Assembly (NCBI GenBank): GCA_944739405.2
Contig: OX123187.2
Span: 36,188,394-36,252,393, forward strand
Reading direction: 5' to 3'
Source: Euclidia mi
Taxonomy: Eukaryota; Arthropoda; Insecta; Lepidoptera; Erebidae
DNA: 64,000 bases
Shown here piece by piece: positions 30,059-42,949 of this stretch. How positions within the stretch are numbered: the first letter of the stretch is position 1; every line of letters begins with the position of its first letter. The notes beneath the pieces are model-generated. The model searched no databases. It worked only from the letters and a program-made list of their open reading frames with translations, and was not told the origin of the DNA. The position numbers and the translations under genes were made by a program.

Positions 30059-30175
30059 TATTATAAATAAATGAGTATATTACTATATACATACATAATA
30101 ATACATATAACATAAACTACACGCATACCCCATAAATACATACAAAATATATATAATATATTATATAAAACTAGA

Positions 30176-30325
30176 ACGGTGACGATAGCCTAGTCGACGG
30201 GAACAATTTCCATACATTTTGTAAGAGCGCCCCTAACGGAGAGTAGCAATCGATAGAGACCGCTAGGGGGCGCATTTAGAAAATGTGTGGAAATTGTTCC
30301 CGTCGACTAGGCTATCGTCCACCGT
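30176..30325. mobile_element. Foldback MITE 1
   Basis: Nearly the whole element is an inverted repeat: ACGGTGACGATAGCCTAGTC, GACGGGAACAATTTCCA and AGAGCGCCCCTAACGG at the left are mirrored by CCGCTAGGGGGCGC, TGGAAATTGTTCCCGTCGAC and TAGGCTATCGTCCACCGT at the right, with a spacer of about 20 bases. No coding capacity; the superfamily is unknown. Confidence 0.85.
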
Positions 30326-30460
30326 GACGATCGAGTGCAAACTCGTACTAGACACTCTGATGAAAACAATGTGCAGATTCCTTCCATCTCTCAAAAAGGA
30401 GCTCTCGAACTTTCAATTTGAATGTGAAACGGTTAGTGGACATTCTGATTTCAGGAATCT

Positions 30461-30658
30461 ATTGGCGATGCTAAGATTCTAACTAGCGACTCTAGCGGCG
30501 AATTTGGAAGTTGCTCGGGTACGACACTTTTAACAGCTCAATACAATTACCACTATAACCTCGAAGCTAAGTTGTATTGAAAGCTGTCGAAAGTGTCGTA
30601 CCCGGACAACTTCCAAATTCGCCGCTGGAGGCGCGCGGATAATCGTTGCATCGCCAAT
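30461..30658. mobile_element. Foldback MITE 2
   Basis: Left arm ATTGGCGATGCTAAGATTCT, then GCGGCGAATTTGGAAGTTG and GGGTACGACACTTTTAACAG; right arm carries the reverse complements, GAAAGTGTCGTACCCGGACA, CAACTTCCAAATTCGCCGC and GCATCGCCAAT. The arms are about 90 bases with scattered mismatches. It lies 135 bases from foldback 1 but shares no long sequence with it. Confidence 0.8.
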
Positions 30659-32621
30659 CTAAACTTAAAATACTTTTTACTATCATTAATTATGTATAAA
30701 CCGACTGAGTTCATTGAAACACTATTCGATGATTCAAGCGATTGCACTTCTATTGATCACACCGCCATCTATTATCGAATAGCTGAACAATTCGTTTACA
30801 GTCTATCCGCATTTGAGCCAGTGACCTATGTAGGCGTGCATAAATATAATAAAGGGGGAGTTCATCGAAATCCAGTGACAAATAACGGTGTCTAAGCAAC
30901 ATGGAAGTAAGATATTTATACATATGTAGTAGCGTCGCGCGTCAGGAGTCGGGGGCGATGTGACGCGTGGTGCGGCGTGGTTCGATCAGCTGTGTGAAAC
31001 TCGGCCGGTCGAAGACCCCCACCCCGGGGTTAACGCCCCTCGGTCATCCATCACCTGAATAATACCTCACCTCATTCATACGCACTGGCGAATTCATCTC
31101 AATATTTAAGCCTTATACGTTGTTCCGGAAACCATCAATCAAGTAAAACTTTACATGGAACGATGTGGAATCGATTGACCGGCGGAGACAGCGGCGTAAA
31201 CACGCCACTGAATGAAGTGCGACTTGCGCTCGACATCATTGACTTGTGTATTACTATGGCATCGATTACGCGCTCAAGTAACGATACAGCTTGTGTTACT
31301 ATACAAATAAACAAAATCAAAACAGCACTTACAAAATGCATATGAAAGGATATAGGAGTAGATAACGTATAAGCAAATACTAAATTTTCTGCCTGTCAAT
31401 CCGTCTGTTTATTTGTTACGGTTAATCTCCGCAACGCCGATGCCAGGACGATTTTGATGGAACTGTTACAGGTAGCTAATGTTAATTAAGAAATACCTTA
31501 GATTATTTTTGTTGCATAAAAGTTCTAACTTCATAAACTAATTATGGTGGATCCGGAAATGTGTAGGTTGTCAAACGATGATTAAACTAGCTCGGTCATA
31601 TGGACCGATATCCCAAAAGAGATGAGATCTCGTTGGATTAGCCTAGAGCTGACAAGACGGAAGACGACAGTGATGTGTAATGAGAATTCTTAGACCTCTG
31701 GCCTATGAACTGATACTAGCCCATTGAAAGTAACTGTATAACATTCAATACAAGGCGACTACTATAACTGGCGGGATAGAGAACTATCACTTATCTCTTC
31801 ACGGCACTTATGCTCAGGTAACGAGCAGTTGTAAATACTACTAAGGTACGGTCTGTTCGTAGTGATTTTACAGCCTTTTTGTCAAACCACGTGATATTAC
31901 CTTAAGGTAGAAGTCGATCCTCATACGTGACAGATATTCGGGTATAGGGTTATATAGGAAATGGTAAGTATATTTCTCCCTTACACAAGGTATATCAACG
32001 TGTTCCTCATAGTAACAAATCCACAAGGCTATCGTATCCGACAGGTATGCAAGCCTGAAACCTCCTGATCCGCCGTAAACAAAGTTCACGCTATCCTACA
32101 GAATGAACGGGATTTTTATACATAGATATCATGTAAATAGAACTGGGTTACGAAGCAATGACCGTTCCTACGCGTCACTAGATCTTCATAGAAACAAGAA
32201 ACAGTGAATCATTCCTTCTTATGGTAGCAAGTAACAACATTTCGTCAAAAAAACAACCGATTAAGTTATACACGTTTGTATTTTCAAAACAATTGATTAA
32301 ATACATTTATATGCATCTACTTAAATGATGCGAGTGACCTGATATTAAATAATGTATGTATGATTCACGAACAGGGGGCCGGACTCGTGACGATGACACA
32401 GCAACGCCTTTGAAAGAATTCACATTCTTTCATTTAATGTGATTCACTGACTAAATTATAGTCGCTGTACATTGACTTCGAGACTAGTCCATATCGTTTG
32501 TTTATATTACAATAACTTTTTTTTCGATAGGTGTTTAAACAAAGGCGTATTGACTTAAGTCTTCTGAGAGAGTAGGAGTCATGGCATGAGTGAAGTGGCG
32601 AGCACATTACACAATTCGTTA
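30659..32621. other. Intergenic, no supported gene
   Basis: Contains a GC-rich stretch at about 30930-31050 (GTCGGGGGCGATGTGACGCG, CCACCCCGGGGTTAACGCCC) of unknown origin, perhaps a repeat. The other sequence is AT-rich with short frames only. Confidence 0.45.
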
Positions 32622-32850
32622 AGTACATACATACATACATAGACTCACGCCTGTTTCCCCGAAGGGGTAGGCAGAGGCATATTAAACGCCCACTTTTCGC
32701 CAGTGTTTTGATCCCACGTAATAGGTGGCGAGCCTATTGCCGCTTATTGGGACATTTTGTTTGCCAGAGCCTCGTCCGTTTATCGGCAGGTGCACCACTT
32801 GCAGGTGAGGTTGGCTTGGGACCCTAAGTTCTTGGTGGGAACCCTATGCA
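32622..32850 (-). mobile_element. SINE, family B
   Basis: After (ACAT)n at the left, - strand order is a head GGTTCCCACCAAGAACTTAG, GGTCCCAAGCCAACCTCACC and TGCACCTGCCGATAAACGG, then the 3' domain AATAGGCTCGCCACCTATTA and CTACCCCTTCGGGGAAACAG ending GCGTGAGTCTATG. The other complete copy is at 46464-46697. Confidence 0.75.
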
Positions 32851-35800
32851 AACAACATTCGTTAAGTAATGTGACATGAAACGCTGTGGACTCTCATATG
32901 GCAAAATCAGTGTATTTTACAGGGCGAGGCTAGTTGCACAACCTGCTATGACCGCCTGTGATATACTTACGACACACGTAGTTTTGTAAATGACCAAATA
33001 TGTTTTTCAACTGCTTTCATTATAACTGCTAAACACGCCGGTCTGAGAGATGTATTGCATTATTATTTGATTTATATGAATAGTCAATATTTCTAATGGC
33101 TTGAATTTTTATACTAATGGCCAATAGGTAAGTTCTATGATAAAAAATAAAAATCTATATCGGTTTCACTATTACATCAAGGTTTCTCTGAAACTGTACT
33201 TTGAAGTGCATGGTAATCTGTTGTCATTGGATGCAGCATGTCAAGAAAATATAACTCATCTCAAAATATCATATTCTTTGGGATACGAAAGAAGATTTTC
33301 CATGGAAAATATTGCGGTTAAACTGATAGACCCTGCATTGTTGACTCAGTGTAATTGGGATCCATAAATCTACGAGGAAATATGATCAGGTTTCCTTAGC
33401 TTGAGTGTTACGTTGCGCGTTGGGGAGTCAGTGTCCTCCCGTGTATGAAGCATACTCGGGTAATAATATTAGTTCTGTAGTAGCAACGAGGAAAAGAAGA
33501 AGTAAATTAATCCCGATAATTATGCCCTAATGTTATAGGCATTATAAATAATGCCTATAACATCACCTGTAATAGTTTACTATTATTTAATTTCAGAATA
33601 AAACTCATAAAATCTTTAAGCTCATGTAGAACAAACGTATGCGTCTATGTATCAGCATACTGCATCAGCCTAGCACACATAATGTAATGGCAAAATATTA
33701 TTACACTCTATACTCAATGATTCCAAAGTAAGAAATGTCTTACGACAAGTTGCAATTTCAGTATGCATGATTTAAATAAAGGCAGTATAACGATCTTTAT
33801 TTAAGAAATTCAACACTACGTATATAGTTTAACTATTTTCATATTTAATATATATTTTGCGCCTGGGAAAAGGGTTTTCCCTGAGAAATAGAAATGTTTC
33901 AACTGTTACAAATGTCGCACGTAGTGCATCTAGTAATTTGTAAAATATATGCAGTTTTGGTACCATTGGAATATGACTCAAATTTCTCCAGCATCAAGTG
34001 GAACAGAAAGTGTTCGAACTTGTATAGGTGAGTACTTAGCGATGATATCTAACAATATATTTCAAGGTGCAACAACTTTCTTGCATTTCGCAAGTGCAGT
34101 GTCGCGGTGCGCTCGGCGCTAGGCAGGGCACAGCTCGCACTGTCGTGTCTGGCTGCTCATGAACTGGCGTTCACTTTCCACGTGTCAGGAAGTATCCGAA
34201 GCCACTTTCACTCCATTCAAGATCACAGCCACTCGTTCCGCCAAACGCAGCGCCCACCGTTATTCTAAACAATAACTAGCTATTGTCTACGAATCATTTT
34301 ACGATTTTACTCGGATTGCTTTTTGGCTCAGATTGCTCGACGATTTCCATTTCAGTTAACCGGTTATATTTTAAATGTTGATCGATAGACAGTACTATTG
34401 TTTATTTATATAACGTAGAGATGGTACCTTGGTAGATTTATATTAATTTCAGGCGCTATTTCTCCGCTGGTTCATTGACCGAGCTCTTATCTCGTATGCG
34501 TGTGTGCATGCACGTGTTGGTCGGTGTGTGCGACGCTGCGTGTGCGCGCCACACTCATGTTCGTATTGTAAGCCGCACATTATTATGTAACGCTTATGAA
34601 GTGGTAAAGTCGCATTATCGGCAAGCGCATCGAAATTTATATTTAGCGTAAAGATTGTTTATTATTATACAAATATCGGCGTGGCGCGTGCCAACTCTAT
34701 TTATATCACACGTAGCGCCTGTGACGGACTCCCCGACTGTTAATATACTGTTTCGTAATATGAATTACTTCCGTTTCATGTTTTCTTAACATAAATTACA
34801 AGCAAACGTTTAAATTAATATGACGCTACTGATTGATTTGCCTATAAATAATAAGGTGTAAATTAAATGACAATGAAACATCGTCGTAACCTTGAAAAGT
34901 TGTTATAAATTGAACTTGAAGGAGTACTGTAATGTTGACTGTGACAGCTTAATATAAAAACATTAACTTACCCAAATACGTCTCAATATATTAATATTGT
35001 TGTGTCTATTTATGTTACTCAAACTTGAAATAACCGTTATTTATAACAGAATGAAAATACTGTGACACCACGCACATTGATGACAATATCTTAATGTACT
35101 TCGCAATCTATATAACATCAGGTACATGTTTATATTTAAGTTTATGTTTAAACGCAACGGTCATAAAAACGCGCTATCACAGTGATCGGTGCATAGACAG
35201 TGATCGTGTTCTGTGGACAGGTGGCGTATCTCATCCAAGTTACGAGTGTCGAACACGTCACATGTAAAAGTAAAACCACGACGACAGAGTATCCTTTGAC
35301 AAATAGTCCCTGAAGGGGCCGAGCGATGCCCAAATATTGGGTGAACAACCTCTTAATGCTTTGAGGAGACATTTTATTTTTACCATACAACGTATCTACG
35401 AGTGTGGACTCTAGTGGAATTAAGCACATGAAACAAGGCGATTTGAGAGTTTTTAATAGATGCCGCCTTCGTACTTTTAAGTGGTACGGATATGTTCCGG
35501 AGCGTTTACCCACAGAGTGGTACCTACGTAGTGTACGTCACTTGTCTGCTAGTGACACACTCGTTTATTATAGATGTCGGCTGACGGCGTATGAACGAAA
35601 ATATCGGCGTTATCAACGTCTAATTATAGAGACACCACCGCGTGTACGAGTCAAGGGTACGTTCACTTCTCCAAGTTCAAAGGTCACCGAGGTCAGGGCT
35701 GAACCGAAACATTTGCCACAAACTTTACAAACAATCCATCAACCTCAAATATTGAACTTTCTTGTGTCTGTGTACATTACTTATAATATATTCTTTACGG

Positions 35801-36298
35801 GAAATCATTTAAAAATATTACGCACGTTTTTGTTCCAAATGAATTTATTTATTTATTTATGTACTTGTTCGTAAATTTAAAATGATTACCTGTCAGAATA
35901 TATGTTTGTTTTATGTTTCATTCACATCAGTTTACAGTTTCTACAATAAAATTAATCGTGAATTTTATTGTCTTCTTATGTATGTATCAGAAAATGGTGA
36001 CATTTCGACAATGGTTTTCCGGTGGTGGTATCGCAGTGTGGTTAATGTGGATGTGTGCATGTACGCTAATGTATGTATGTATACTACGCGCGTGAGTGTG
36101 TGCGTGCAGGATCGCGTTACAGCTGAAACTTGGGGCGCCTGCCGAAAAGTGCGGTCGTCGACCCGGTCAGGAGCGGGGCCGTAGAGCGCGCACGCATATT
36201 CTTGATACTTCGTCTAACCACGCTATAGGGCTACTCATTGTACCATACGGGACTTTTGAGGGAATTAATAATGTATTTTTTACACAAGTCTTTAATTG
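32851..36298. other. Intergenic, no supported gene; GC-rich islands at 34.1 and 36.1 kb
   Basis: Mostly AT-rich. The segment 34100-34260 (GCGGTGCGCTCGGCGCTAGG) and the segment 36105-36200 (after a TGTGTGCGTGCAG acceptor-like site) are GC-rich and could be a promoter and an exon, but no family resemblance or start supports a gene. An Arg-rich frame of 156 codons at 35404-35874 has no ATG start and no recognisable domain. Confidence 0.4.
33530..33563. repeat. Perfect hairpin
   Basis: Arms of 15 bases, ATGTTATAGGCATTA and its exact reverse complement, enclose a TAAA loop. Confidence 0.75.
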
Positions 36299-36490
36299 AC
36301 TGCCTCCGTAGTCCAGTGGATAGCGTAAGCGTCTGCTGATCGGGAGGTACCGGGTTTAATTCCCGAGTCGGACAAAAGTGTTACTGAGTTTCTCCACATT
36401 CGTAGTACCTATAGACTCGCCTGCATTACTAGCAGGATCCAAAATTCATAATGCGAAATGTAGGGGTAATATGGATATAAAAATAATAAT
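36299..36490 (+). mobile_element. SINE, family A, diverged
   Basis: The head GACTGCCTCCGTAGTCCAGT with A-box GTCCAGTGGATAGCG and a degenerate B-box GGGTTTAATTCCC matches the family A copies at 38742, 39211, 40200 and 50930. The 3' domain is shortened (part of the AATAGGCTCGCC segment is missing) and ends in an A/T-rich tail. Confidence 0.7.
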
Positions 36491-36690
36491 TTAAATCAAG
36501 AATAAATAACACTCAAGATCAGAAGTGTTGATATAAATTGTATAAATGATAATAAAGATTAATAGATGCTACAAACCAAATCTCTGATTTCCTTAGGCAT
36601 ACAGATATACCGAATAATTTATATGCTAAATATTTCAACATATCATCAATAAATTAGTGAACATACCAACAAATTGCCGCGTAAAGAGTA

Positions 36691-36946
36691 TGTTAATTAG
36701 AGCTTGTCCCGTAGCTCGGAGAGCACGTTAAACCTTTGGTTCCGGCAGTCATGAAGACCTTTCCAGTCGTTTTAAGGAGTCAGTACTTCTGAATAAAGTG
36801 AAACTAGTCTTAACCATGGAGTATCACTATCCCTTTGGGTTGCAGAAGGCAGCAAAGCAGCCGCTCTGCGGAAAAGCTTGTATTCTATCAAATCCGGTAA
36901 AACTAGTAGCGCCGGGTTGCAACTGGAATAACACTAGGAGGATGAT
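36691..36946 (+). mobile_element. SINE family C, headless copy
   Basis: Starts TGTTAATTAGAGCTTGTCCC and includes GGAGAGCACGTTAAAC, GGTTCCGGCAGTCATGAAGA, CCCTTTGGGTTGCAGAAGG and ..GGAATAACACTAGGAGG, following the body of the full-length - strand copy at 27110-27498. The tRNA-like head is missing. Confidence 0.65.
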
Positions 36947-38741
36947 TCGTTGATTAATACGAGAGTGTGAAAAGTTAATATGTGTCGACTAAGAAAGGAA
37001 GTAGCATTTAAGACTTTGGCCGAAATTGTACTTTCTTCGCTCTAGTAATAAATATTATGTATGACACGAGACTTTGCAAGATCGGGCAGAATTTTAAGAG
37101 GCGAGACGGCCGTTTATACCTCCATTGCATTCATGCATCATTTATAATACAAACAATAGCCAAGTTTTAACAGTACCTTTTGTTAACCGTGGTCACGATT
37201 TTATAAGGAAATGAAATGGTTTGAAAGATTGAATAATATATTTTACATCATAATCGCCTTCTCTTCATGTCAGCCACGTAGCCCACAATTATTTACACGG
37301 GGAAAATGAAAGCAGAAGAAGAAGAATAATAGCAGTGATTATGATCGGTAGATCGGTGTCTAGACGCTTCCTTGGATCTATTGTCGCTTGTGAATACGCG
37401 TAGACATGACATAATGAAACACAAATAAAATAAGCACCTTCTTTCATTTATACTTTATAATTGCGTTATTATAAATGTTTATACATGAAATAAAATAAAG
37501 TCCCCCGGTCGCTCTGTCACAAATACTACTAGAAGTTCTAGGTTAGTAGTAACTCAAAGACTGAAGAAAGTCAAAGTGTTCCTTGTTATAGATAAACGCA
37601 AAGCCACTATACAACATCATCAATTAAAATACTATAATGTACAGGCTTCAACTTTGCATGACTAACATCAAATTTTGAAATAGTCAAATAGTATGTAACA
37701 TACATACATTATTACACATTAACATAACATAATGAGTGAATAATTCACACATGAGCAATATATCACAACCTTAATATTAATTACAATAAATAAAATACAA
37801 ATCAAATCAAACACACGTAAAGTATCAAACCGCGCCGCGCGCAGTACAAGACTCGGTGATATATTTGGTGACATTGAACCGAGTCCATTGCCAACGACCT
37901 CGCTCCTCGGGGAAGCGAGGTTTGCGTAATCGCTCCTGCCTACTGTACGCAGACCCCGACATAACAAACACGCACACTGACGCGGTCGCACGCACACACT
38001 CGCAACGGCGAGATCTCGACGTGAACTGTGATAGCATTAAGCACTCATAAAAATATAGTGTAATGTGACAGTCATTCATGTTGTAAGTATTGACTGTCAA
38101 TTATTTGCCGACTGTTCTAGCACGGCTGATATAATCATTATATACTACTCGTATATGTGTTTTACTCGGTGTTTTCGTCTGACCAGATTACGATTGTTCC
38201 GGGTTCGAAACCCGCCTACCAAAGTATTTCATGTACTATTTTCTGGGACGTAAATGTAGTTCCCGAAAAACCAATAAATTGAAAATTAAAAGAGACATGT
38301 TAAGATCAGGCTTTAATCATGAATAATCCATATACATACAATTATTCCATTTGAATTAAATCGAAGCATTGATTTCTCAAAGGTTAACACTCTAACAAGG
38401 AAAATAGGCAACTCACATTATTAAAAGCGGGCATGTTTATAACAATTTCTCGTATATATCGTTAGATAAGTTGGAGTTATTTCAACCTGCGGGTTCAAGG
38501 ATCCAGATTATTTGAAACGCGGCTATTGTCTGGTATCAAGGACAGATGTGGGTACACTCTAGACTGAAAAACCCGAATCTAGCTAAGAGTAACGAGTATT
38601 TAGTATATATCCTGTAAAATATTTCTGTTTTCTCTTTGTTATACTTGAAAGGGTTTTCCGTTTTCTATTAAACACTTATTTACTCTTTTGTTTGCAATGC
38701 CTAAAATTTTGTCGTATATTAATTTACTATAACAAAAACTA
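36947..38741. other. Intergenic, no supported gene
   Basis: Mostly AT-rich. A GC-rich patch lies at about 37830-38020. At 38195-38215 CCGGGTTCGAAACCCG is a palindromic B-box-like sequence, perhaps from a tRNA-derived repeat, but no A-box or cloverleaf supports a tRNA. Confidence 0.45.
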
Positions 38742-39004
38742 GACTGCCTCCGTGGTCCAGTGGATAGCGTATGCGACTGCTGATCGGAGGTTCTGAGTTC
38801 GATTCCCGGGTCGGGCAAAAGTGTTACTGGGTTTTTCGAATTCTCAGTAGCAGCACGAAGTCTGGCGATGTGCCCGGAACCGGAAACGGCAATAGGCTCG
38901 CCCCCTATTACGTGGGACCTAAAAATTAATGGCGAAATGTGGGTGTCATCTTACACCACTGCCTACCCCTTTGGGGATACAGGCGTGAGTCTATAAAAAA
39001 AAAA
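38742..39004 (+). mobile_element. SINE, family A, full length
   Basis: tRNA-like head TGCCTCCGTGGTCCAGTGGA with B-box GAGTTCGATTCCCGG, then ACTGGGTTTTTCGAATTCTC, the 3' domain AATAGGCTCGCCCCCTATTA and CTGCCTACCCCTTTGGGGAT, ending GTGAGTCTAT(A)n. Near-identical 11-base flanks (AACAAAAACTA and AACAAGAACTA) suggest a target duplication. An inverted copy lies 207 bases downstream. Confidence 0.85.
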
Positions 39005-39210
39005 CAAGAACTATTATTACTATTGGTATGTAGGTATAAACTAGTGCCCAATATACAGGCATAGCCTAGTTTTGAGACCATTAAAATTTTATTGCAAATT
39101 TATTAAAAAAATCCATTATTACTCAAAAAAGGTCAAAGTTAAATGAAAAGTGACGATGTCATTTATTGAAAACAATATTTGCTAAGTTCCCGACACGGGT
39201 TTAACTTCAA

Positions 39211-39471
39211 TTTTTTTTAATATTTTATAGGCTCACGCCTGTATCCCCGAAGGTGTAGGCAGAGGTGTAGTAATACACCCACATTTCACCATGAATTTTT
39301 TAGGTCCCACGTAATAGGGGGCGAGCCTATCGCCGTTATCTGGCACATTGTCTGACTCCGTATTGCTACTGAGAATTCGGAAAACCCAGTAACACTTTTG
39401 CCCGACCCGGGAATCGAACCCGGGACCTCCGATCAGCAGTCGCATACGCTATCCACTGGACTACGGAGGCA
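39211..39471 (-). mobile_element. SINE, family A, full length, inverted
   Basis: Reverse complement of the preceding SINE with the T-tract of its tail at 39211-39218 and the head at the right end (CTGGACTACGGAGGCA). Possible flanks GTTTAACTTC and GTTTAATTTC. Together with the copy at 38742-39004 it can form a long stem in a transcript. Confidence 0.85.
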
Positions 39472-40199
39472 GTTTAATTTCTAGTGCTGGAGTTAACTCT
39501 TTAAAAGTAAAAGTATCCCCATATTTCTTATTCATAGCTTTTTTATTACTCACGTTAACAGTTTGAAGATTTCCCTTCAATAAACTTCGTTAAAGCCATT
39601 TATGAGCTATAAATAGGAAGAAAAACTTTTTCCTTTTTGTTTGAAAGAAAATTGGTAACTTGTCGCTTGTTTTAATAAGGAGACCATAAAAATTATGGAT
39701 AACATCTTACAGTCTTTTATACTCAATTAATTTATTAATGTTATAAGTTACTGATTACAAATTGAAAATCACACGTTTCTAAATTCAATTAGAAATTAAA
39801 AACAGTTAAGTGGTAAAGATAGATGCCTAAATTATTATACATCTATCTCACAAACACCACTAGAGCAATGATTATTTTATAAATAAAATATATTAATTTA
39901 ATAACATTTATATCATTAGATTGTTGTCAATAATACAATAATTAGTGTCAAAACATGTAATTTAAAAACAAATTATTATGTGAAACTCCAATATTTAATA
40001 TTATGTTTATATGGACACGCCGGTTCACTGACCTAAAATAGCTTTCCTAATTTTGATCTCGGGTGATTTATCATGAGATATCGTTCGTAAATGGTGATAT
40101 CTTTTTATATTCTCCAACGAAAGTAAACAGGCTTGAGACCCTTTTAAATAAATGTGTATTTTATTTTAAGGTTAGGCCTACATCTATCTTAGAAAGGTA

Positions 40200-40456
40200 T
40201 TTATTTATTTATAGTCTCACGCCTGTATCCCCGAAGGGGTAGGCAGAGGTGTAAATATTACACCCACATTTCGCCATGAATTTTTCGGTACCACGTAATA
40301 GGGGGCGAGCCTATTGCCGTTACCGGGCACATCACCAGACTCCGGGCTGCTACTGAGTATTCGAACAAACCCAGTAACACTTTTACCCGACCTGGGAATC
40401 GAACCCGAGACCTACGATCAGTAGTCGCATACGCTATCCACTGGACTACAGAGGCA
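40200..40456 (-). mobile_element. SINE, family A, with perfect 14-base target duplication
   Basis: The whole element, on the - strand, is flanked by ATCTTAGAAAGGTA at 40186-40199 and 40457-40470. This proves insertion by target-primed reverse transcription and fixes both ends. The head at the right reads, on the - strand, TGCCTCTGTAGTCCAGTGGA; the tail is made of TAAA units. Confidence 0.92.
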
Positions 40457-40470
40457 ATCTTAGAAAGGTA

Positions 40471-41220
40471 CTGTTAGGAAAAAGACAGCAAACTTGCTAT
40501 CGTTTCGCTACAGTTGAACAACGTTTAGAATTCGTACTGGGTCATCCGAGCTAGGGTTGGAGGGACGTGTGTGGAACTCTTCCCTAATAGCGTTCGTGGT
40601 CTACTCAAAACCACTGCGGTGTCCTCAAAGTCGCGAGCATCGCGGTGAGGTTAGGGAATATCTTAATTTCCTTGAAGACCGCACTGTTTAAGATGTCAGA
40701 GGTGGGCACCCTTACATTTTTATACTATAATATTAGGTAGGTATAATATGATTACAGATTAACGATTTTTCATACTTATCATATCGGCATTAATTATGTA
40801 AAAGTTCATCAGGTAGGTTATGGTAGAACTTTGCTGGTTTCACCACAAACGCGTCGACTAGATCGGCAAACACCAGATTTTGTTACGTAGCGTACGTTTG
40901 GTAAGTAAGAGCACCGGAAGAGGCTTAGTCATTATCTTCTCACCATTCAACTTTTTTCTCCTTTCTTCTTTTCCTCTCCTGTGGGCAGTGACTATACTGT
41001 GATTTTCTGTGTTATACTCAGAAAGCATATATTTCAACATATTACTTAGCGATATTCCAGACTCGCAAGCTCAGATAATCGCGCTTCAAGTTAAACTGTT
41101 CTGTTAACCTGTAATGGCCTGCACCAAAAAGAGAGATAATACAGAAAAGAAACTATAGAGTCGCAGTTGTTCTATGAGAATGAAGTATATAGCAGGGTTT
41201 AGCTGTCTATATGTTTTGAC
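40471..41220. other. Intergenic, no supported gene
   Basis: AT-rich sequence with short frames only. I see nothing else in it. Confidence 0.45.
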
Positions 41221-41440
41221 TGCACGGATGGAGTAGTGGTTTAAGCGGCCGCCTCACCGCTTGACACTGCGCCGAGTGTTGTGGGTTCGATCCCCACACG
41301 AGACAGCATTTTGTGAGATCCATAAAATGTTGTTTCGAGTCTGGGTGTTCATTGTGTCCGTTAGTTGTATGTTTGTAAAGTCGCCCGCGACACAGGATTT
41401 AGTCCTAATGCGGGAGTTGTCTTTTATAAATAAAAAAAAT
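41221..41440 (+). mobile_element. SINE, family D, tRNA-derived
   Basis: Head TGCACGGATGGAGTAGTGGT with A-box-like GGAGTAGTGGTTTAAG and B-box GGGTTCGATCCCCAC, then a body (GTTTCGAGTCTGGGTGTTCA, GTCGCCCGCGACACAGGATT) and a TAAATAAAAAAAA tail. It shares nothing with families A-C beyond the Pol III boxes. A single copy in this window. Confidence 0.8.
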
Positions 41441-42212
41441 ATAGTTAATGAAAGTCAACCCATGATTCAATAGGTATATAAGTTCTAGTCTGTATTAAAA
41501 TAACTTGAGCTACCGACTTGGCGGCATATCGTTAGGGTTTTCTGTAGTACTGTTGAATCACCTAAGTATGCGACTAGCTAAACTGGAATTAGAAAGCTCG
41601 AGTCACCATAATATTATGAAATTATCTGGAATCATATTTCAAAGCGTTTGTGTCCGTTAGTCTATTATTGACAAAATCAACATTAAATTAGGGTAAGTGT
41701 CTATGTTTTAATTAAGTTCCTAGTGTCATGTACCGCTTTTTAAGAATTTTTGAGGTATTTTCAATAAAAAATAAGACACATGAATAATGATGTAAAAGAT
41801 CTTCTGCTTTATTTACTTCTATTTATTTTTCTATTGAGAAACTTAGCGTTATTACTAATTTGAGAAAATTGTAACCCTCTTTCTTTTGTACGAACAACGG
41901 TGGTATTGGATCTTTTGTTCACGTATGATCGAAATCAGGGTAACTGACCGATGCCCCAACTGCTACTGCAACTTGCCAAACTGCCACCAAGCCGACGTAA
42001 CGGTGCCTTCAAAAGTAATTACTTGTGTTTGACGCCATTTAACCGCTTCAATATCTCGTACCTACATAGACTAGACTTAACTATGTGAAATCTATTATTA
42101 CTTGTTCGAGACAATGGAAGGAAACGAATAGAAGAAACGCTCTATCAAGAGCTCCAAAAATAAAAATCTATTTTTGAAGCAAAATGAAAATACGTCGTAT
42201 TTTGAATATTCA
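41441..42212. other. Intergenic, no supported gene
   Basis: AT-rich sequence with no coding or repeat evidence that I can support. Confidence 0.45.
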
Positions 42213-42385
42213 TCTAATATATAAAATTCTCGTGCCACAGTTTTCGTTCCCATACTCCTCCGAAACGGCTTGACCGATTTTGATGAAATTTTTTGTGCTT
42301 ATCCGGTATCTATGAGCATCGGCCAACATCTATTTTTCAAAAAAAAAAAAAATTATTGTAAAACAACGTTTGCCGGGTCAGCTAG
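42213..42385 (+). mobile_element. Short non-autonomous Helitron
   Basis: Starts TCTAATATATAAAATTCTCG after A (42212) and ends GCCGGGTCAGCTAG before T (42386). The interior GAAACGGCTTGACCGATTTT is a well-known lepidopteran Helitron sequence. It does not code. Confidence 0.85.
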
Positions 42386-42949
42386 TTCATTTATATACGT
42401 ATACAAAGGACGAATAACAAATAACTTACATACACGCATGTCCTAGTATCGAGTACTTGTTAAAGACCTGAAATTACCTGCTGAAAGTAATTTTTTGATA
42501 ATATGTACGACATAGATATTACTATGTAAGAAAATCAATTTCATTGATGTGTCACTAAAATGTAATGTAAACCACATTATTCTAATACATGTACATGTAC
42601 TTTACTTCATCTTAATATCATTCTCAGAAACCTAGAGTAATCTTTATAACGTAAGTAAGACCCTGCAAAACTTGTTCGAAATATGTAATTTGATATAACC
42701 CACCTACACGAGGTCATAGCCCTTTCTGTGATTGACACTAAACTCTCAACTAATGTCTCCTGTGACAATTTATTTCCGATGTCACATATGTTTGATGCCG
42801 ACTCAGCTTTTGTCCAGCTAGGTATTGCTCTTATTTCAGGGAGCTTTGAGTTCAATTCAATTATAGAGGGAATAAAAAATATGTAGAATTCGCAAGTTTC
42901 GAAACCAAAACAATGTTTTGGTTCACTAGCGAACAGTTTGTTCAAGGTC

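Noticed and set aside
33137..33367. 76-codon + strand frame
   Set aside because: Short, AT-rich, unrecognised, without promoter or splice evidence.
35404..35874. 156-codon Arg-rich frame
   Set aside because: No ATG start, no domain, AT-rich second half of low complexity; no splice support.
36299..41440. tRNA genes
   Set aside because: A- and B-boxes are present, but the sequences continue into SINE bodies, pairs in the cloverleaf are degraded and target duplications surround them. They are tRNA-derived SINEs.
42607..42945. 112-codon - strand frame with protein-like composition and a donor-like GTGTAG|GTGGGT
   Set aside because: It begins with TTG after an in-frame stop, has no usable ATG near its start and no recognisable family. 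Could be an exon, but the sequence does not prove it.
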